Assembly (NCBI GenBank): GCA_016706845.1
Contig: JADJIV010000011.1
Coordinates: forward strand, 60,775-124,774
DNA length: 64,000 nt
Source of the DNA: PNOJ01 sp016706845
GTDB taxonomy: Bacteria; Krumholzibacteriota; Krumholzibacteriia; LZORAL124-64-63
Direction of reading: 5' to 3'
Position numbers and translations under genes: made by a program. Below are positions 36,130 to 46,259 of the stretch, in pieces; the first letter of the stretch is position 1, and every line of letters begins with the position of its first letter. The notes below the pieces were generated by a model. That model worked only from the letters and a program-made list of their open reading frames with translations, was not told the origin of the DNA and did no database searches.

Positions 36130-38037
36130 GCAGCACCATTCGGGGTTGGTCCGGCACCACGTCGGTGAGCCGGAAGCCGAGGTCGGCCCGCAAAGGGCCG
36201 ACCGGTGAATTCACCATCAGGCCGGGCCCGACGGCGACTTCGAGTTCGCTCAGGTCGATGTCGTCGTGCCGCGCCCAGGTTTGTCCGGCGTCGACGAACA
36301 CGGCCGCCTGTATGCGGCCCTTCACCGGGACCCGCACCTCCGCCGACGCGATCAGCCGCGCCTCGCCGCCGAGCGGTTCGCCCGTGGCGTCCACCGGCCC
36401 GAGGTGGCGGCGCTTGAAACCGCGCATGGAGGTGGAGCCGCCCGCGAAGTAGCGCACGTTGGGCGGCAGGTCGAGATCGCCCGCGAGCGGCCGGGCCCAG
36501 CCCAGGCCGGCGCGTGCGGCCAGGACCGCGCGGCCGAGCGGCCGGTACTGGATGCGCTCGACCTCGGCGGTCAGGAAGTGGAAGTCCGACAGCAGTCCCG
36601 GCGGCGTGACGGCCACCTTCGCCCGCGACACGCCGCCGCGGGTCGGGTGCAGCCGGTCGTCGGCGCCGTCGCGCGACCAGAACCCCGACAGCAGGGTGAG
36701 GTTGCCGTCGCGTTCGAGGAAGGCGTCGTTCGCCACGGGCCCCACGTGGAGCGACTGCCGGCCGAAGGACAGCGAGAGGCCGAGCAGGTCGACGAAGGTC
36801 GGACGCCAGGACAGCGTGGTGGTCAGCTTCGCCGAGCGCAGGATGTAGGCCGCCTCGGACTCGCGCGACAGGCCGAGCGTGGTCGAGAGGCCCGAGCGCG
36901 GGCCGGGATACGCCGGCCGCCAGGCCGTCACGCCGGCGTCCTGCCGGAAGCGGGAGTACGAGGCCTGCACGCTGAGCCCGCGGCCGGCGTGCAGCAGGTT
37001 GCGGTCCTTCCACGACGCGGCCAGCCGCACCTGGTCGTCGCTCCACCAGCCCACGCTCGTGGTGAGGGTGCGCATCGGCGCGGGCTGCAGCTCGGCCACG
37101 ACGTCGAGCGTGTCGGCCGTGGCGGGGCGGGTGTCCAGGCGGACCTGACGGAACAGCTCGAGCCGGCGGATGTTCTCCTCGGCCTGCTGCAGCGCGCGCG
37201 TCGAGTAGAGGTCGCCGCGCCGCAGTCCCGAGCTGTGGCGCACCAGGGGCGCCAAGCCATCGGGTCGGCGGCGATCGGGCCGGGGTCCACCTCGCCGAAC
37301 CACATCACGGGCCCAGGCTCCGCGACGAGCGCGGCGTCGACGAGCAGCGAGTCGACCCAGTCCACGCGGGGCGCCACCTGCGCCGACGCGTGGCCGGCGT
37401 CGCGCAGCAGCGCGACGAGCGCCAGGCGGTCGACCTCCAGCAGATCGTCGTCGAAGACCCGACCGGCCGCGGTCTGCACGAGCCGGTGGGCCCGGTCATT
37501 TTGCACCGCGGTCAGGTTCTCGGGCAGGCCCTCGAGGGCGAGGCTGCGCACGAGCACCGGCTCGCCCGGCTCCACCGTCAGCACGATCGCCACGGACTCG
37601 TCGTTGTCGGCGCCCGCGAAGCCGACGCTCAGGACGGCCCGCGGGTAGCCCCGGCGCGCCAGCAACAGGGCCGCGCGCCGCAGGTCCTCGTCCAGCGTCG
37701 CGGGGTAGAAGCGGGGCTTGCCGCCGCCGAACAGGCCGCCGCCCGCGGCGAGCGCGAGGCCGCTGCGCAGCTGATCAGAGAGGTCGCCGGGGAGGTCGGA
37801 GACCTTCAGGGAAGCGACGGGGTAGCCTTTCCAGGCGGCGGCTTCGTTGGGGACGTAGGCGGGGGGCGGGGGGGCGGCGCGGGAGAACGCGGCGCAGAGG
37901 AGCAGCGACAGCAGGATTGGGGTCAGGATATGCGGGGGCGGGACAGGATCGGCAGCGTGCGCGATGGCGGCATCTCGACCCCGGTGGTGGGAGGCGGCGT
38001 GCGCGCGGTGGGTGGTGGTCCAGGGCGCAACAGTCAA
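36104..38037 (-). CDS. tamA: TamA/BamA-family (Omp85) outer-membrane protein (one frameshift)
   Basis: N-terminal signal-like ILLSLLLCAAFSRA, POTRA-like repeats (LRRAALLLARRGYPRAVLSV, VEPGEPVLVRSLALEGLPENL) and an Omp85 barrel. The barrel has YFAGGSTSMRGFKRRHLGP (the conserved lid-lock region with RGF), VFVDAGQTW, SPVGPLRADLGF and a terminal Phe (VSVGHPF). The frame switches near 37250, between DPGPIAADPMA and LRRGDLYSTRALQQAEENI. The N-terminus is uncertain: the open frame begins at a TTG (38037) with an atypical long n-region. Overlaps tamB by 26 bp, consistent with a TamA-TamB pair. Confidence 0.83.
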
Positions 38038-38087
38038 TATAACATGGGACTAGCGTGGTTGGCCATGGATCGGGCCACGGCCTGCTA

Positions 38088-39077
38088 TTACGGAGTCGGC
38101 GGGGAGGTGACCAGGCGCTCTGCGAGTTGCAGGGCGTCGACGGGCCAGAAGCACTCTGGGCGGGGTCGGTGCACGCGCGAGTCGCCAGCCGCGGGACGGC
38201 AGGACAGGATCGTGTCGACCCAACGCGACGGTACGGCATCGCCGCCGTGGACCGCGCCGAGCAGCGCGCCGCAGATGGCGGCGTTGGTGTCGGTGTCGCC
38301 GCCGCGCATGACCGTGTTGACGACGGCTTCTTCGAGGTTCGGGGCGTGCAGGAGTTGCCAGAGGGCGTTGCGCAGGGCGATCAGGACCCAGCCCTGGTGG
38401 TGGAGGTAGTCGGGGGGCGGGGCGTCGGCGGCGCCGGTGATCGCCGACGACAGGGTTGGCGCGACGTTCAGTTCGCGGGACCAGTCGAGGATCCGGGCGT
38501 AGAGGTCGGCGGGAGTGGCGCCGTGGCGGACGGACCAGGCGATGGCCATCACGTAGAGAGCGTTGGCCTGACGGCATACCGGGTGGGGGTGGGTCAGAGC
38601 GGCGTCCTGGTCGGCCCATGATGCCAGGCGGGCCAGAGTTGGGCGGTCGAGTTCGTGACGGGAGCCGAAGATGCCCAGGGGGCTGATGCGCATCAGGGCG
38701 CCGTTGGATTGGCTTGTCGGGTCGATGTGGCCACCGAGGCTGTTGCCGATGGTGTGGCCTTCGTCGAAGGGGCCGGAGTTATGCCAGTAGACGTAAGCCT
38801 CGAGGGCGGCGGCGGGGTCGTAGCGATCTTTGTCGATCAGGAGGCGGGCTAGCAGGAGGGCTAGTTCGGAGTCGTCGGTGGGTTGGCCGGCGATGGTGTT
38901 GTAGGTGCCGCCGTCGGCCAGGTCGCGGACGCCGACGGGGTGGGATTGGCGGATTTCGGCGGGGGATTGGAATTCTACCTGGCTGCCTAGGGCGTCGCCG
39001 GATAGTTGGCCGAGGAGGCAAGCTTGGGCGCGTAGGAGTGTGGCGGGAGAACTCGCGGACGAATCTTCAAGGCGCAT
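38088..39077 (-). CDS. ADP-ribosylglycohydrolase (DraG/ARH family)
   Basis: A 329-residue protein with the two binuclear-metal motifs of DraG/ARH enzymes: PTDDSELALLLARLL in the N-terminal half and MRGGDTDTNAAICGALLGAVHG in the C-terminal half. GQLSGDALGSQVEF near the start and GHTIGNSLGG also fit. The enzyme removes ADP-ribose from a protein or nucleic-acid target. Its ATG (39077) directly abuts the TAA of the SNF2 helicase gene (39078-39080), so the two are probably translationally coupled, making it the fourth gene of the island operon. Its GC content is nearer to the host genes than to the helicase, so it could instead be a chromosomal gene at the island edge. tamA follows 50 bp downstream. 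Confidence 0.9.
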   Translation of the reverse strand: MRLEDSSASSPATLLRAQACLLGQLSGDALGSQVEFQSPAEIRQSHPVGVRDLADGGTYNTIAGQPTDDSELALLLARLLIDKDRYDPAAALEAYVYWHNSGPFDEGHTIGNSLGGHIDPTSQSNGALMRISPLGIFGSRHELDRPTLARLASWADQDAALTHPHPVCRQANALYVMAIAWSVRHGATPADLYARILDWSRELNVAPTLSSAITGAADAPPPDYLHHQGWVLIALRNALWQLLHAPNLEEAVVNTVMRGGDTDTNAAICGALLGAVHGGDAVPSRWVDTILSCRPAAGDSRVHRPRPECFWPVDALQLAERLVTSPPTP

Positions 39078-42000
39078 TTAAGTATCTCTCCAAACGCTGA
39101 GATTCACCCGTAAATCCCCCACCATTCCTTCAGGCAACGGGATGAAGGATAATCCCAGTTCCGTGTCTTCGGCTTGCTGGATCTCGTCGCTTCCTTCCAA
39201 TTTCGAGAATGTCATATCTCCGCCGGTTAAGACTTCAAAGGTCTGCGCTCGCAGGCGAACTTCGGCAAACATTCTCTCGTCATAGGTTCCGGCAAGGAAC
39301 GGTACTCCAATCTCGAGGAACGAATCGCCGCTTTCGCCGGCAACGCGCCGTTCACGAAATGTCTTGCTCCCGATGCGGTCGACACGGCCGGTTCTTTGCT
39401 CGATCACTGCTGGGTTCCATGCTAAGTCGTAATGAATGACATTTCGGCAGTGTCGATGCAGATCGATCCCCTCCTGACCCACAGATGTACAGACGAGGAT
39501 TTCGGGCAAAAGTGGCGTGTTAAAACCAGCAAAGACTCTCTCCTTCGTTTCCTTCTTAGTGCTTCCGTCAACCAGGGCTACGAATCCCTGGTCGCGGAGT
39601 CGCGACGCATCGAGCAAGGCAAATCGTGCGGTACCGGATTCCTGGACACTCCCGCTCGCTGAGACAAGGTCTTCCAGGAATACCTCCACTCGATCGGCCA
39701 TGCTTTCCCGCTGCCCCGGAAACGGACGGTAAAATGCCTCCATGAGCAGTTCGCCCCACCCAGACTCATCAAGCTCGGTACGCGCCGGCAGCAGCCTCAC
39801 CAGCACTGATTCACGCAGCAGCACTCGACGCATCGCCTGCATCACCAGAAGCCGTGATAGTCGGCCTTCTTCACCCCAGTCTCCGGTCAAATCTAAAAGG
39901 TGACGGTGTAGTTTCCCCACAACGGCCCGATTAGCTACATCCGATGTCGCCGATCCCTCCCACAGGCTCATGCCCGTCGAGTAGGTGTCGAATACAGAAA
40001 TCTGGCCCTGTTCCCGGGCCCTCACTCGCCGCCGTACCAGATCTTCCGCGGTCGCCTTCAATAATCTCTGGTCCAGTTTCGATTCATCTCGCGCATCTCT
40101 ATAGACGGCATGAACACCCTTTTCTTCGAACGATGATTCATTTCCGACAATCTCGTCATCATCGGTTCGAGTCCCAATGCCGTATGGAGCCTGAATCCAG
40201 CGATCCTCGGCTAGAGCTTCAAGTAACGTACGCCATAAACCGAGCTGTTCTGTCTCCGCAAGGAATCTACGAGCTAAAATATATTCAGTAGCTCGATGGA
40301 CGAATACCCGGTCTACTTTATCGGCTAGAAGGTCAACCTCGTACACATGCCCTAGCCTCGCCAAGATCCCAAGCTCTTCATCCCGTAATTGCATGTCTTC
40401 CTGGCCGTAAGGAGCGGGGCTATCCGTGCCTTCATGAACCAGGTACAACGACCACAGAACCCGGTCTAGTCCGAGGACGACAAGATCTCCTTCCCTTCGT
40501 GTCATCCGGCCACGAAGGGCTCTCAATGAATTCTCACCGCCGAGGCAACTGGTGCGTCGATGCTCCAGTTCATCACGAATTTTGTCGTCTACAATTTCCT
40601 TCAGCCTTCGCGCTGTATTGACACGGAAGCAGAACACCAAGACCTTTTCGCCCCGGCTCCAGGCTTCGATGATGGATTGGACGACGGGTGCCATCTTCGG
40701 GTGTCGGGGGTCATGGTCCTGGTTTACGGAATCCTTGAGAAGTTCGAAATATGCTCGTGCAACTGGCGATCCGCTAATCAGTTGCTCGATCCCACGCCCT
40801 TCGGCGCTTTCGAGAAGGGTGGAATAACATCCCGTCAGAGCACTCCCCAGAGATGTGCGCCCCCGCCCGCCCTTCGCCTCGGAAACACAGCGCATGAGAA
40901 GGTAATGTGGCAACTCCCCCTCACCATGGACGTCGATTCCCGCCGCGCCGTGCAGCATATGACGGTCGGGGCGCAAGGCCAAGACCGCGGGGTCAGCCGT
41001 ATACTCCATCCCGACGCGGAAACGGCGGTGACCCGCCTGGCGGCGATGACGGATAACAAGTCTGCCCAATTCGACAGACAAGTCCTTGTTATACGCATAC
41101 AGGATGAGTGATTCGCGAACAAACTGACGAATCGATGGATCAAACGCTAACGCCGCTCCTTCGGCGATCGATTGATTCGCGTTGGTTCGACAACACCCTT
41201 GAAGTCAGCCTCTTGATCCAACTCTTGGCGCGCTGTGATCAGCTCAGGCGAGTCCCAAATACTCGAAAGTGTATTCCGCGTCACGGCGGCCGGCAGCTTT
41301 GACCACGCGCACAGGAAATTTTGACTGGCACGTGAAGAGTTGTCGAGGACGGGTCGAACCACCTGATCGCGCAGTGTCCTGAGTGCTTCTTTACGCCTGA
41401 TTCTACCTTCCTTCGTGGGAGAATATGCCATACTGTCGGAAATCTTCAGAATCTCCAGGATTTCATCCGGCCTCAGCTGGAACGGTGTCGCAGTTAATAG
41501 CAACGCTGTGCGGGTTCTCCGACCGATTAGTTTTTCAAATCCTCTATATCCATTAGCTCCGTCGGAAGGCCCGTTCTTCCAATTGTGCGCTTCGTCCACA
41601 ATCACCAAGGGGAAATCGCGGCGAATGAAACTCATACAGATGGCACGATAGACTACGATTAATTCCTGATCGACTTTTCGGAAGAGGACATCACGGTTGC
41701 GAACATAGGGTGTTGCGATATTCTTGCATGTCTCGAGTAAATCCAGTATCGGTCCGGATCCGACTCGTTGTTCTCGGGCATATAGCTGTGCAATCGCAAG
41801 GCGAAGCTCGTCCGGCACGATACTGAGTCGCTTGAGATCCTTCTCCGTCAATTGGAGCAATTCATTGGGGTTGCGCGGCCAGCCTGCTGGGGCTCCACGT
41901 AATAGTCGCAGGCGGGCATCTTTACTGAATGAGTTGCCCCAAACCCGAAAGAGGAGCCCAAGGACTATCCGCCTCTTGAGATCGTCATTGCGAAATTTGG

Positions 42001-42487
42001 TATTGTAGAAAAGCCCGAAGTTCGTAACGATCACTCTCGCCGATTTACTGAGATTACAAGCACTAGCAAAGTCGTCAAGCCGTTCCACCCTCTTCGAGCG
42101 GAACTGACGTCTAGCCAAGTCACGGTGCTGAGGAAACGCGCATCGCTTAACGAACTCACCGACTTCCCGATTCCACTTTTCGAAAAGAGCGGAGTTTTTC
42201 GGAGTGATGATCAAAACCTTCCGATAGCACCCTCGTAAACTTTCAGGCGTGCGCTCCGGACCCATTCCCGCCAGCACCGAATAGGCGGCCCCCAGAGCGA
42301 CGAAAGTCTTCCCCATCCCGACCTCGTCGGCCAGGATCTGAATTTCGCACCGTTCGTCAGGATCGTCGTTGTACATCCGGTATAATAGCTCGTCCACAGT
42401 CCGGGTCTGGCGCTGACCGTCCCGTGGATCCTTAATCCGCGTCCTGTCTTGCCCGAGACAGAAGTGTTCGGAGCGGATGATCATCAA
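39078..42487 (-). CDS. SNF2/SF2-type helicase (one frameshift)
   Basis: The N-terminal segment starts at 42487 (MMIIRSEHFCLGQDRTR) with motif I ADEVGMGKT (residues 53-61), motif II VIVDEAHNW and motif III LLLTATPFQL. The C-terminal segment holds KVLVFCFRVNTARRL (IV), VCTSVGQEGIDLHRHCRNV (V) and EQRTGRVDRIGS (VI). The frame switches near 41155-41190 in CGAATCAATCGATCGCC. The corrected join reads INQSIAEGAALAF and gives about 1,136 residues. SNF2-like translocases of this layout occur in DISARM, Zorya and related anti-phage systems. It overlaps the PLD gene by 4 nt (ATGA) and abuts the ADP-ribosylglycohydrolase. Base composition is visibly less GC-rich than the flanking genome. Confidence 0.87.
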
Positions 42488-44649
42488 TCCTCCCAGTCGG
42501 CGTTGTGCAGACTGGCGATCGTCTTCATGTACTTCCGAAATCCGGCATCTTCGCGGAGGTCAGGTTTCGATTCCCGCAGAAGGCATCTCAGCATCTCGGA
42601 CACTTTCCCGATTGCCTCCTCGACAACCTGTCGCCAATCATCCTGCTGGGTTGCCGGCACCGGCAGGCTGCGGGCTTCTTCTAGACAGGCAAGGATTTCC
42701 ACGAATTGAAAACCGGCTGCCACCGGCGTCCGCCGTTCATTCCGAACTGCTAGTTGTACCGAAGCTGCGAGACTCAAAGGACTGATTGCGCCCAGAAGTG
42801 ACATCCGCATCCCGGGGACCGTCGCCGGCACTCTCGCCAAATCGTCCCGAATGCCGCGGAGCGCCTCAACAAATTCCCGGATCTGGTACGACTGGATTTT
42901 TGAGGTATCGACACCGATGGTGTCCAGGCCGGTATGGGTAGCCCCGGCAACGTACGCAAAAGGATCGTCCGGATCCGGATAGAGTTCTTCCCAGGTAATT
43001 TTCCCTTGGTAGTAGGCAATCAACTCCCTCTCGCCTGGATTGGTCGAACTTGGCGTCACCGGTAGCCGCTCCCGCGCCCCGAGTGCCACATTGAGTGGAA
43101 ATAAGCGACCTTCGTGGCAGTCCCACCAGCGAACCAAGACTTCCTGGTCGATCAGAAGCCTTGAGAGCAGAGCCGCATCAATCTCGAGCCTTCGCCGTTC
43201 ACTTCCCTGATCCCCTGAATGACCGGTGAACAACTGTCCGAGTTGGCTGTCGATATTCGCGCGTGTATAGGCAGTCGGGTCCGTCACAGCCTCCGAGATC
43301 GACCATGTGCCTTGTACATAGTCCGGCACCAAACGGATCTCCAAATCCAGTGTAGAATCATCGCCTTGAGCAGGTGCGAGCAAGATTTCACGCAGAAAAT
43401 CGGGCCATGGGGCAACCATTGAATCTGGATCCGGCTTCACGACCTTACCGTCGGCTCCCGGTCCCAGCGTAACGGGATCTCCTATCGTAGCCGGGATCAT
43501 TTGCCTCAGCATCTGACGATCCTTGCCTACGCGGCGCACTAAGATCCCCGCCTCGACGTTCGCCTTGGTCGTCGGAGACACGAATCCCCAACCCCGGTCG
43601 GTGAAGTTCGCGGAACCGACATAAGCCAAGGATGTCTCAGGGCCTTCCAGGAGCGCGATCTTCGCATGGAGTGTGCGGATCGCCGCGCCACCCGCTGTCG
43701 GTGGCATTTCGGAAGCAGCAACCGCAGGATCGACCGCCCAAACGCTGGCTTTGATTTGCCTAGATGTGAAGTCAACCGCCGCTAGGGGAGTCCGGCAGCA
43801 CTGGCTTCCAGCGCCTCCACCCGCCGCTCGGGCCTCGGTCAGAAGATGAACTTCCAATCCGATTCCGCCAGCATTCGTCCCAAGCTCTGGAATGATCCCC
43901 CGGGTACGGAGGTGGTCCAGCATCGCCGTGACAGCCCCGCCCTTGGCATCGTCCGACCAGAACGGTGACACGATCGTAAGCCGCTGCACCGGCTCCCCAT
44001 GGGGCCACCGTCCAATAAATTGGGACCAGAGCGGCTCCAATCCACCCCAGACAAACCACTCATCCTTCGGCTGCGGACATCCCCATTCATCGAGAAGGAC
44101 TTGAGCCTTGCGCACCAATCGATCAGCGCCTTCGGTCCACCAGTTGTCCAGATATTCAGGAAGAAGTGCCAGCGCTTGGCGAATATGCGCACCAGCTCCG
44201 GGGTCCCGCGGCGACGCCCTAAGCACTGCTGCCGCTTCCCGATTAGACCGATACCCGGACTCTGTCAGATTGGCGCTTCCCGCCGACAATTGCACCGCCT
44301 GTTCCTGCACCAGAAGGAACAGTTTGGCGTGCAATATACCGGCGTTCCGCCTATGAACCGGGACTAGCTCCACGCGTGGCGATCGCGGTCTCTCCCGGTA
44401 ACAGCGGGCATCCAGAAAGACCGTGGCGCTGATCATTTCCGACAGACGCCGTTCGAGCTCGATGCGGGCGTTCCAGGCACGATCCATCGTCGAACCAAGG
44501 CCCAGAACCGCAGGTAACAGATCGGTCTCAAAGAAGTCCGCTTGGAATTCGTATGTCACGCCCAGGAGCCCGAGCAAAGCGCCGGAATCGCTTGCGGGAA
44601 CCAGGCGATCCATGAGCTTGCGTTGGTCATCCGAAGTCTTGCGCTTCAT
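42484..44649 (-). CDS. Phospholipase D-like nuclease-family protein with two HxK motifs
   Basis: A 721-residue protein with two PLD half-sites: ILHAKLFLL (His107, Lys109) followed by SAGSANLTESGYRSN, and TLHAKIALL (His328, Lys330) followed by YVGSANFTDRGWG and NVEAG. Paired HxK(x)nN sites form one active centre in PLD-type phosphodiesterases and nucleases. A ~350-residue C-terminal region without recognised motifs follows (LSLLGAISPLSLAASVQLAV near its end). Intact frame. 4-nt overlaps with both the upstream unknown gene and the downstream helicase indicate a coupled operon. PLD proteins act as DNA nucleases or regulators in several defence systems. Confidence 0.87.
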   Translation of the reverse strand: MKRKTSDDQRKLMDRLVPASDSGALLGLLGVTYEFQADFFETDLLPAVLGLGSTMDRAWNARIELERRLSEMISATVFLDARCYRERPRSPRVELVPVHRRNAGILHAKLFLLVQEQAVQLSAGSANLTESGYRSNREAAAVLRASPRDPGAGAHIRQALALLPEYLDNWWTEGADRLVRKAQVLLDEWGCPQPKDEWFVWGGLEPLWSQFIGRWPHGEPVQRLTIVSPFWSDDAKGGAVTAMLDHLRTRGIIPELGTNAGGIGLEVHLLTEARAAGGGAGSQCCRTPLAAVDFTSRQIKASVWAVDPAVAASEMPPTAGGAAIRTLHAKIALLEGPETSLAYVGSANFTDRGWGFVSPTTKANVEAGILVRRVGKDRQMLRQMIPATIGDPVTLGPGADGKVVKPDPDSMVAPWPDFLREILLAPAQGDDSTLDLEIRLVPDYVQGTWSISEAVTDPTAYTRANIDSQLGQLFTGHSGDQGSERRRLEIDAALLSRLLIDQEVLVRWWDCHEGRLFPLNVALGARERLPVTPSSTNPGERELIAYYQGKITWEELYPDPDDPFAYVAGATHTGLDTIGVDTSKIQSYQIREFVEALRGIRDDLARVPATVPGMRMSLLGAISPLSLAASVQLAVRNERRTPVAAGFQFVEILACLEEARSLPVPATQQDDWRQVVEEAIGKVSEMLRCLLRESKPDLREDAGFRKYMKTIASLHNADWED

Positions 44650-45968
44650 GACATTCTCGAGGCGCGAATGAGATTGTCGGTCGCCGCCAATCGGTAGTAG
44701 TGGGGAGCGATCTGGTCGGGATCCTCCACGACATCACGGCGGCCGCCGATGTGTGTGAGGGTCAACCGAAGTGAATTTCCGCTACCATCGATCCAGGGGA
44801 GCTTACGGCGTCCCTTATCGATCTTGCCTTGTTGCACATCACGGTGGCGAACAATCAAAGCTCGAACGAATGCATCCGAATCCGGGGCAGCTTGGGCAGC
44901 TGCCTCCACGAACCACCGAACATCATCGAGACGATCATGATCATTTCGATAGTAGGCTGTCTGCACCCGATCGATAGCTTCGAGCAGTTCATCCACAAGT
45001 CGCGGCAGATCATGGCGGACCCGACCAAAGACACGATCCCCCCTTAATGCTGCAACAGGCACCTCTCCCTCATCCTTGCATCGACGCAACAAGCGTTCGA
45101 AGCCCATTAGCAGCAGGCGATAAACCTTTTCATAGCATAAAATGATCGTGCAGCCCTCTTGGAGGTCGGCGTTCTGTGCATCTCCAGTCAAATCTTTGAC
45201 GATTCTCTGTATGCGAATCAGTTCAGGCTCATCGTCTTGCGCCGGGTTGTCAAAGAGAGTACGCGCCATGCGAGAGCGCACGGGATTCAAGTGGAGGGCC
45301 GTATTAAGACAATCGGATTCCTCGTCTCCGGAATCGGATGAGATGTGGGCTCGATTACCCCACTCAGTCAGCATCGAAATGGGAACCGGTTCGTCGCTGA
45401 GGGCTGCCCGTTGGATTTCGGCTGGAATCTTGGTCTCTCTGAGAAACGCCTTGCCTAACTTATCCCCCAGATCAGGGGTTAGTTGCATTGTTCGAGAGTC
45501 CCAGAAACGGAGTACTCCCGCTACAGCACCATACATGCCGATTGCACCATATTGGATTTGTCGGGATAATAGTTGATATTGCGAATCAGCGTGCTTCGCG
45601 CCCTTAGTCTCTATCTTCCCAGCCTGAGTCTGGGCATATGAGATCCCGCGAATTCCTGATGTGGGCATGCTGTTATCGTCACTGGAAGCAAAGACGTTTG
45701 CCAAAGCCCACAGTCTCTCCAAGCGTAAAATTGCATGCTGCCGCCGCAGGCGTTGCTCCCTGGGCTGACAACCTGTCAAATCGCCGGCCAGAGCCGAACC
45801 AGTACATAGGATGGAAAAGTAGCGCGGTTGACTTGCAACGTTGGTCATGCCGGGTAGGATCTTGTCCGCAAGATACAGGTAGCCTCGCTCAAAGCCTATT
45901 GGGTCGATACTGCCTCCAGGAAGATCGGATGGATCATAAGAGGTTAAAAAGGGATCTATGTTGACCAT
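44646..45968 (-). CDS. Unknown protein, first gene of the PLD-SNF2-ADP-ribosylglycohydrolase operon
   Basis: A 440-residue soluble protein starting MVNIDPFLTSYDPSDLPGGS. I recognise no family. Visible features: an N-terminal block GFERGYLYLADKILPGMTNV followed by RYFSILCTGSALA, an AERLW-like helical stretch, and a mostly helical C-terminal half ending NLIRASRMS. The start is the ATG at 45968, chosen because AGGTG sits 5 nt ahead of it; an ATG at 45986 lacks a ribosome site. A good sigma-70 promoter lies about 95-125 bp upstream. The 4-nt overlap with the PLD gene ties it to that protein; a sensor or structural role in the module is inference. Confidence 0.7.
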   Translation of the reverse strand: MVNIDPFLTSYDPSDLPGGSIDPIGFERGYLYLADKILPGMTNVASQPRYFSILCTGSALAGDLTGCQPREQRLRRQHAILRLERLWALANVFASSDDNSMPTSGIRGISYAQTQAGKIETKGAKHADSQYQLLSRQIQYGAIGMYGAVAGVLRFWDSRTMQLTPDLGDKLGKAFLRETKIPAEIQRAALSDEPVPISMLTEWGNRAHISSDSGDEESDCLNTALHLNPVRSRMARTLFDNPAQDDEPELIRIQRIVKDLTGDAQNADLQEGCTIILCYEKVYRLLLMGFERLLRRCKDEGEVPVAALRGDRVFGRVRHDLPRLVDELLEAIDRVQTAYYRNDHDRLDDVRWFVEAAAQAAPDSDAFVRALIVRHRDVQQGKIDKGRRKLPWIDGSGNSLRLTLTHIGGRRDVVEDPDQIAPHYYRLAATDNLIRASRMS

Positions 45969-46062
45969 ACAACACCTACACGTCATCTTTGAAAATCATC
46001 ATAAGTGCGACTAGTTTTGTGCGAAACGTCCTTTATTTCGCCATTAGAGATATTCAATCAAA

Positions 46063-46091
46063 ATTGTACTGCATTCATTTATGGGTGTAAA
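46063..46091 (-). promoter_or_regulatory. Sigma-70 promoter of the four-gene island operon
   Basis: On the minus strand TTTACA (46091-46086), a 17-bp spacer and TACAAT (46068-46063). Predicted start near 46056 gives an ~88-nt leader before the ATG at 45968. The 290-bp gap 45969-46259 is AT-rich and otherwise empty. Confidence 0.65.
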
Positions 46092-46259
46092 CACATTTCA
46101 ATAATGTCACCCAGGTGATAGGATTGGGCGCGTGCAACTACGACTCTGTATTTTGTGATATCCACCAAAAATACGTTCGTCCCAGTCATATTATTAGATT
46201 ATTGATTGTCATGTACTTCAAGGGCCGTCCTGGAAATAGTAGCACCTGATGTCGCATCA

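Noticed and set aside
46069..46259. A small gene in the gap between the two island operons
   Set aside because: No frame with a ribosome site and sensible composition; the AT-rich gap is better explained as promoter DNA.
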